Shown one piece after another: positions 63,935-64,000 of a DNA stretch of 64,000 nt (position 1 is the first letter of the stretch; the number at the start of each line of letters is the position of its first letter). Source of the DNA: Levilactobacillus huananensis (GTDB lineage Bacteria > Bacillota > Bacilli > Lactobacillales > Lactobacillaceae); NCBI RefSeq assembly GCF_003946145.1, contig NZ_RHOC01000010.1, forward strand, positions 1 through 64,000. The letters run 5' to 3'. The notes beneath the pieces were generated by a model. That model had not been told where the DNA came from, ran no database searches, and saw only the letters and a program-made list of their open reading frames with translations. Both the position numbers and the translations under genes were made by a program.

Positions 63935-64000
63935 ATGGGGAAAAGAGTCTGGGATTTTATACAGAAGCGCTTAACGTGGATCAAAGGAATCTTCTTCTTA
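63935..64000 (+). CDS. Start of an unidentified gene, cut by the window end
   Basis: Twenty-two codons from ATG 63935 behind AGGGGGGAAA, with a promoter upstream. The visible product begins MGKRVWDFIQKRLTW and turns hydrophobic, as in an N-terminal membrane helix with a basic lead. Family cannot be told from this fragment. Confidence 0.6.
   Translation, partial: MGKRVWDFIQKRLTWIKGIFFL

Overview
The window reads as the chromosome of a member of the Lactobacillaceae, probably close to Levilactobacillus or Lactiplantibacillus; the species cannot be fixed by eye. Supporting signs are strong AGGAGG-type ribosome sites, TTG and GTG starts, sortase motifs of the LPQTxE form, PepC and DtpT peptide utilisation, and the conserved Bacillota order gltX-cysS-mrnC-rlmB-rae1-sigH-rpmG-secE-nusG-rplKA-rplJL. 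No prophage, insertion sequence or CRISPR array was seen.

Layout. 1-300 is the end of an rRNA operon (5S, tRNA-Asn, tRNA-Thr). 300-4100 holds an orphan PTS EIIB/EIIA pair behind a perfect 24-bp palindrome, the peptide transporter dtpT, a phosphoesterase and tRNA-Tyr/tRNA-Gln. 4100-9930 is an accessory block with two tandem LPxTG-anchored leucine-rich-repeat surface proteins. 10000-14900 carries an S9 peptidase abutting proC, then nagA and its GntR-type regulator with a visible operator. 15000-25400 holds a GNAT gene, tagA, pncB-nadE, tex with a SprT-like gene, thrB, tRNA-Leu, a decayed-looking spacer and a MATE exporter. 25400-30000 holds a HAD phosphatase, an orphan mannose-type EIIA, a GGDEF and EAL pair (cyclic di-GMP) and an LCP protein. 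30200-41300 holds AEC and EamA transporters, phosphoglycerate mutase, a serine hydrolase, a glycerate permease-kinase pair, pepC, a 36-residue membrane peptide, an aldo/keto reductase and rpiA. 41300-54000 is the housekeeping block from dut and radA to rplL. 54000-64000 is a cell-envelope block.

The block at 54394-63589 is the most system-like region. Two YfhO-type GT-C proteins bracket an OmpR-type two-component system, a CsbB-type polyprenyl-phosphate glycosyltransferase and a PAP2 phosphatase. By analogy with CsbB/YfhO of Bacillus and GtlA/GtlB of Listeria it is a candidate teichoic-acid glycosylation module with a duplicated transferase and its own sensor.

Several expression-control elements are visible: a ribosome site of sigH buried in an intrinsic terminator, a promoter followed at once by a terminator ahead of nusG, an L10-type leader before rplJ, a structured leader before rplK, and a NagR-like operator between the -35 and -10 of nagA. 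Many computed reading frames start upstream of the best ribosome site; starts here were moved where the Shine-Dalgarno position argues for it. All product names come from reading motifs and context; no database search was run.
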